DNA of 60,000 nucleotides from Polytrichum commune (taxonomy: Eukaryota; Streptophyta; Polytrichopsida; Polytrichales; Polytrichaceae): contig OX485804.1 in the NCBI GenBank assembly GCA_950295325.1, positions 28,212,001 through 28,272,000 of the forward strand, in the 5' to 3' direction. Below, one piece after another: positions 59,171 to 60,000 of this stretch. Each line of letters opens with the position of its first letter. Position 1 is the stretch's first letter. The translations under genes and the position numbers were made by a program. Below the pieces are notes generated by a model. The model saw nothing but the letters and a program-made list of their open reading frames with translations. It did not search any database and had not been told where the DNA came from.

Positions 59171-60000
59171 TGAAGGGGACGCAGGGAAGCAAATTTCAAT
59201 CCTCACATCTCTATAGCAAGTTATACCATCTCTCCGGGAACTTTTGCAGTCTTCACAAAAAGCAATGCATTTCTTGGGTGGGTTCTACAGTCTACTGTGG
59301 AAGAAATTGCTACTCAAGTGTAGAAGACTTAGTCAACTTTAGACAAACAAGAATATTCATCTCAAATGCTTCTGGAACTTACCAGTGAGATTTATAGTCT
59401 GCTGTACATAACAACTTCTCTAGGCTCAGCTCATCAGGCAAAGCACTTTGCAATTTCGAATGTAGTTTCTGGCAAGGTTTTCAACAGAAGCAGGGTTACA
59501 TCTGTGCTGATGCTTGGCATGTGAAGTTGATTTACTTTTGTCTGGAAGCTGCAATTTTGCTTTTCCTGTTTTCCCTGCCCTCACCAAAAACTGCAGATTG
59601 CAGTGTCAGGAGGGTTGCTAGAGTTCATTAAAAAGGACAAAGCTCATTTATGCTTCTGTTAGGTAAATATCTTGTTCCAAAGCCGCATGCCAGTCATTTG
59701 CATCTGGTTGTCTTCTGATGTATTGAGACTCTGAATCAATTTATGTACACTAATGAGACAATAAAGTCCATAGCAGCCCTCATAGCTTCATCAAGCAATG
59801 TGCTGTGATGAGGTGCTGGTGTACAAAAGCAATCATTTTCTGATGAATATGAGTAACTTAACATCATTCACATTTTTGTAGGGGATGATGAGTGTGGCTC
59901 AGCATCTGACAAAATATGCTACTTGTGCTCGGATCACACCAGATACCTTTGCCTAGGAACAAATGTATCACATGAAGAGCTGCAATGGTCGAAGCAAACA
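59171..60000 (+). other. FBL4 3' UTR and downstream flank
   Basis: An AATAAA signal at 59760-59765 suggests a 3' UTR of about 600 bases. The open frame at 58912-59388 is a shadow of the last exon. Nothing else is recognised to the window's end. Confidence 0.6.

Noticed and set aside
58912-59388. 158-codon open frame over the FBL4 end
   Set aside because: It is a shifted frame over the last FBL4 exon and 3' UTR; the exon's true frame matches the FBL4 family to the stop codon.

Overview
The window is nuclear DNA of a land plant. The three protein-coding genes all have introns with GT-AG borders, and their products match plant families closely: an RNA-dependent RNA polymerase of the RDR3/4/5 (gamma) class, a LEA14-type WHy-domain protein, and the F-box/LRR protein FBL4. 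Genes are sparse (three in 60 kb), introns are short to moderate, and the intergenic DNA is AT-rich and full of small DNA transposons. A piggyBac-like relic and a pogo/Tigger-like element are also present. I infer a non-seed vascular plant (fern or lycophyte) as most likely, but a bryophyte or gymnosperm cannot be excluded from sequence alone. I saw no recognisable gag-pol retrotransposon and no bacterial, organellar or viral gene.

Layout. 1-13.3 kb: transposon-rich DNA with a broken piggyBac-like transposase (5.36-7.0 kb), hAT-type and Harbinger/Tourist-type MITEs (one nested in the other at 8.37-9.82 kb), a fold-back element built on 41-bp repeats (11.2 kb) and other inverted-repeat elements. 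13.4-24.5 kb: the RDR gene, about 18 exons, plus strand; its largest intron carries several inverted repeats. 24.5-39.4 kb: intergenic repeats, including a cluster of a 225-229 bp hAT-type MITE, two 0.5-kb Harbinger-like elements, a 401-bp Tourist-like element, a four-copy 'GTTGGATG' family and a pair of inverted 350-bp repeats. 40.0-41.7 kb: the LEA14-like gene (two exons, 151 residues), followed by a decayed tandem copy of its last coding bases and 3' UTR. 42.5-52 kb: intergenic DNA with a 2.0-kb pogo/Tigger-like element (46.95-48.98 kb, minus-strand transposase that lost its N-terminus) and more MITEs. 52-60 kb: the FBL4 gene, nine coding exons encoding 622 residues, with a 321-bp tandem duplication in its upstream region and a 3' UTR with an AATAAA signal at 59760.

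The three genes do not form a pathway. The RDR would copy RNA in silencing, the LEA14-like protein is linked in its family to dehydration stress, and FBL4 is a predicted SCF ubiquitin-ligase substrate receptor. The most notable observations are the RDR-gamma gene that carries the DLDGD catalytic motif usual for RDR-alpha, the inverted repeats inside its last intron, and the well-resolved nested and tandem MITE insertions whose target-site duplications can be read directly.
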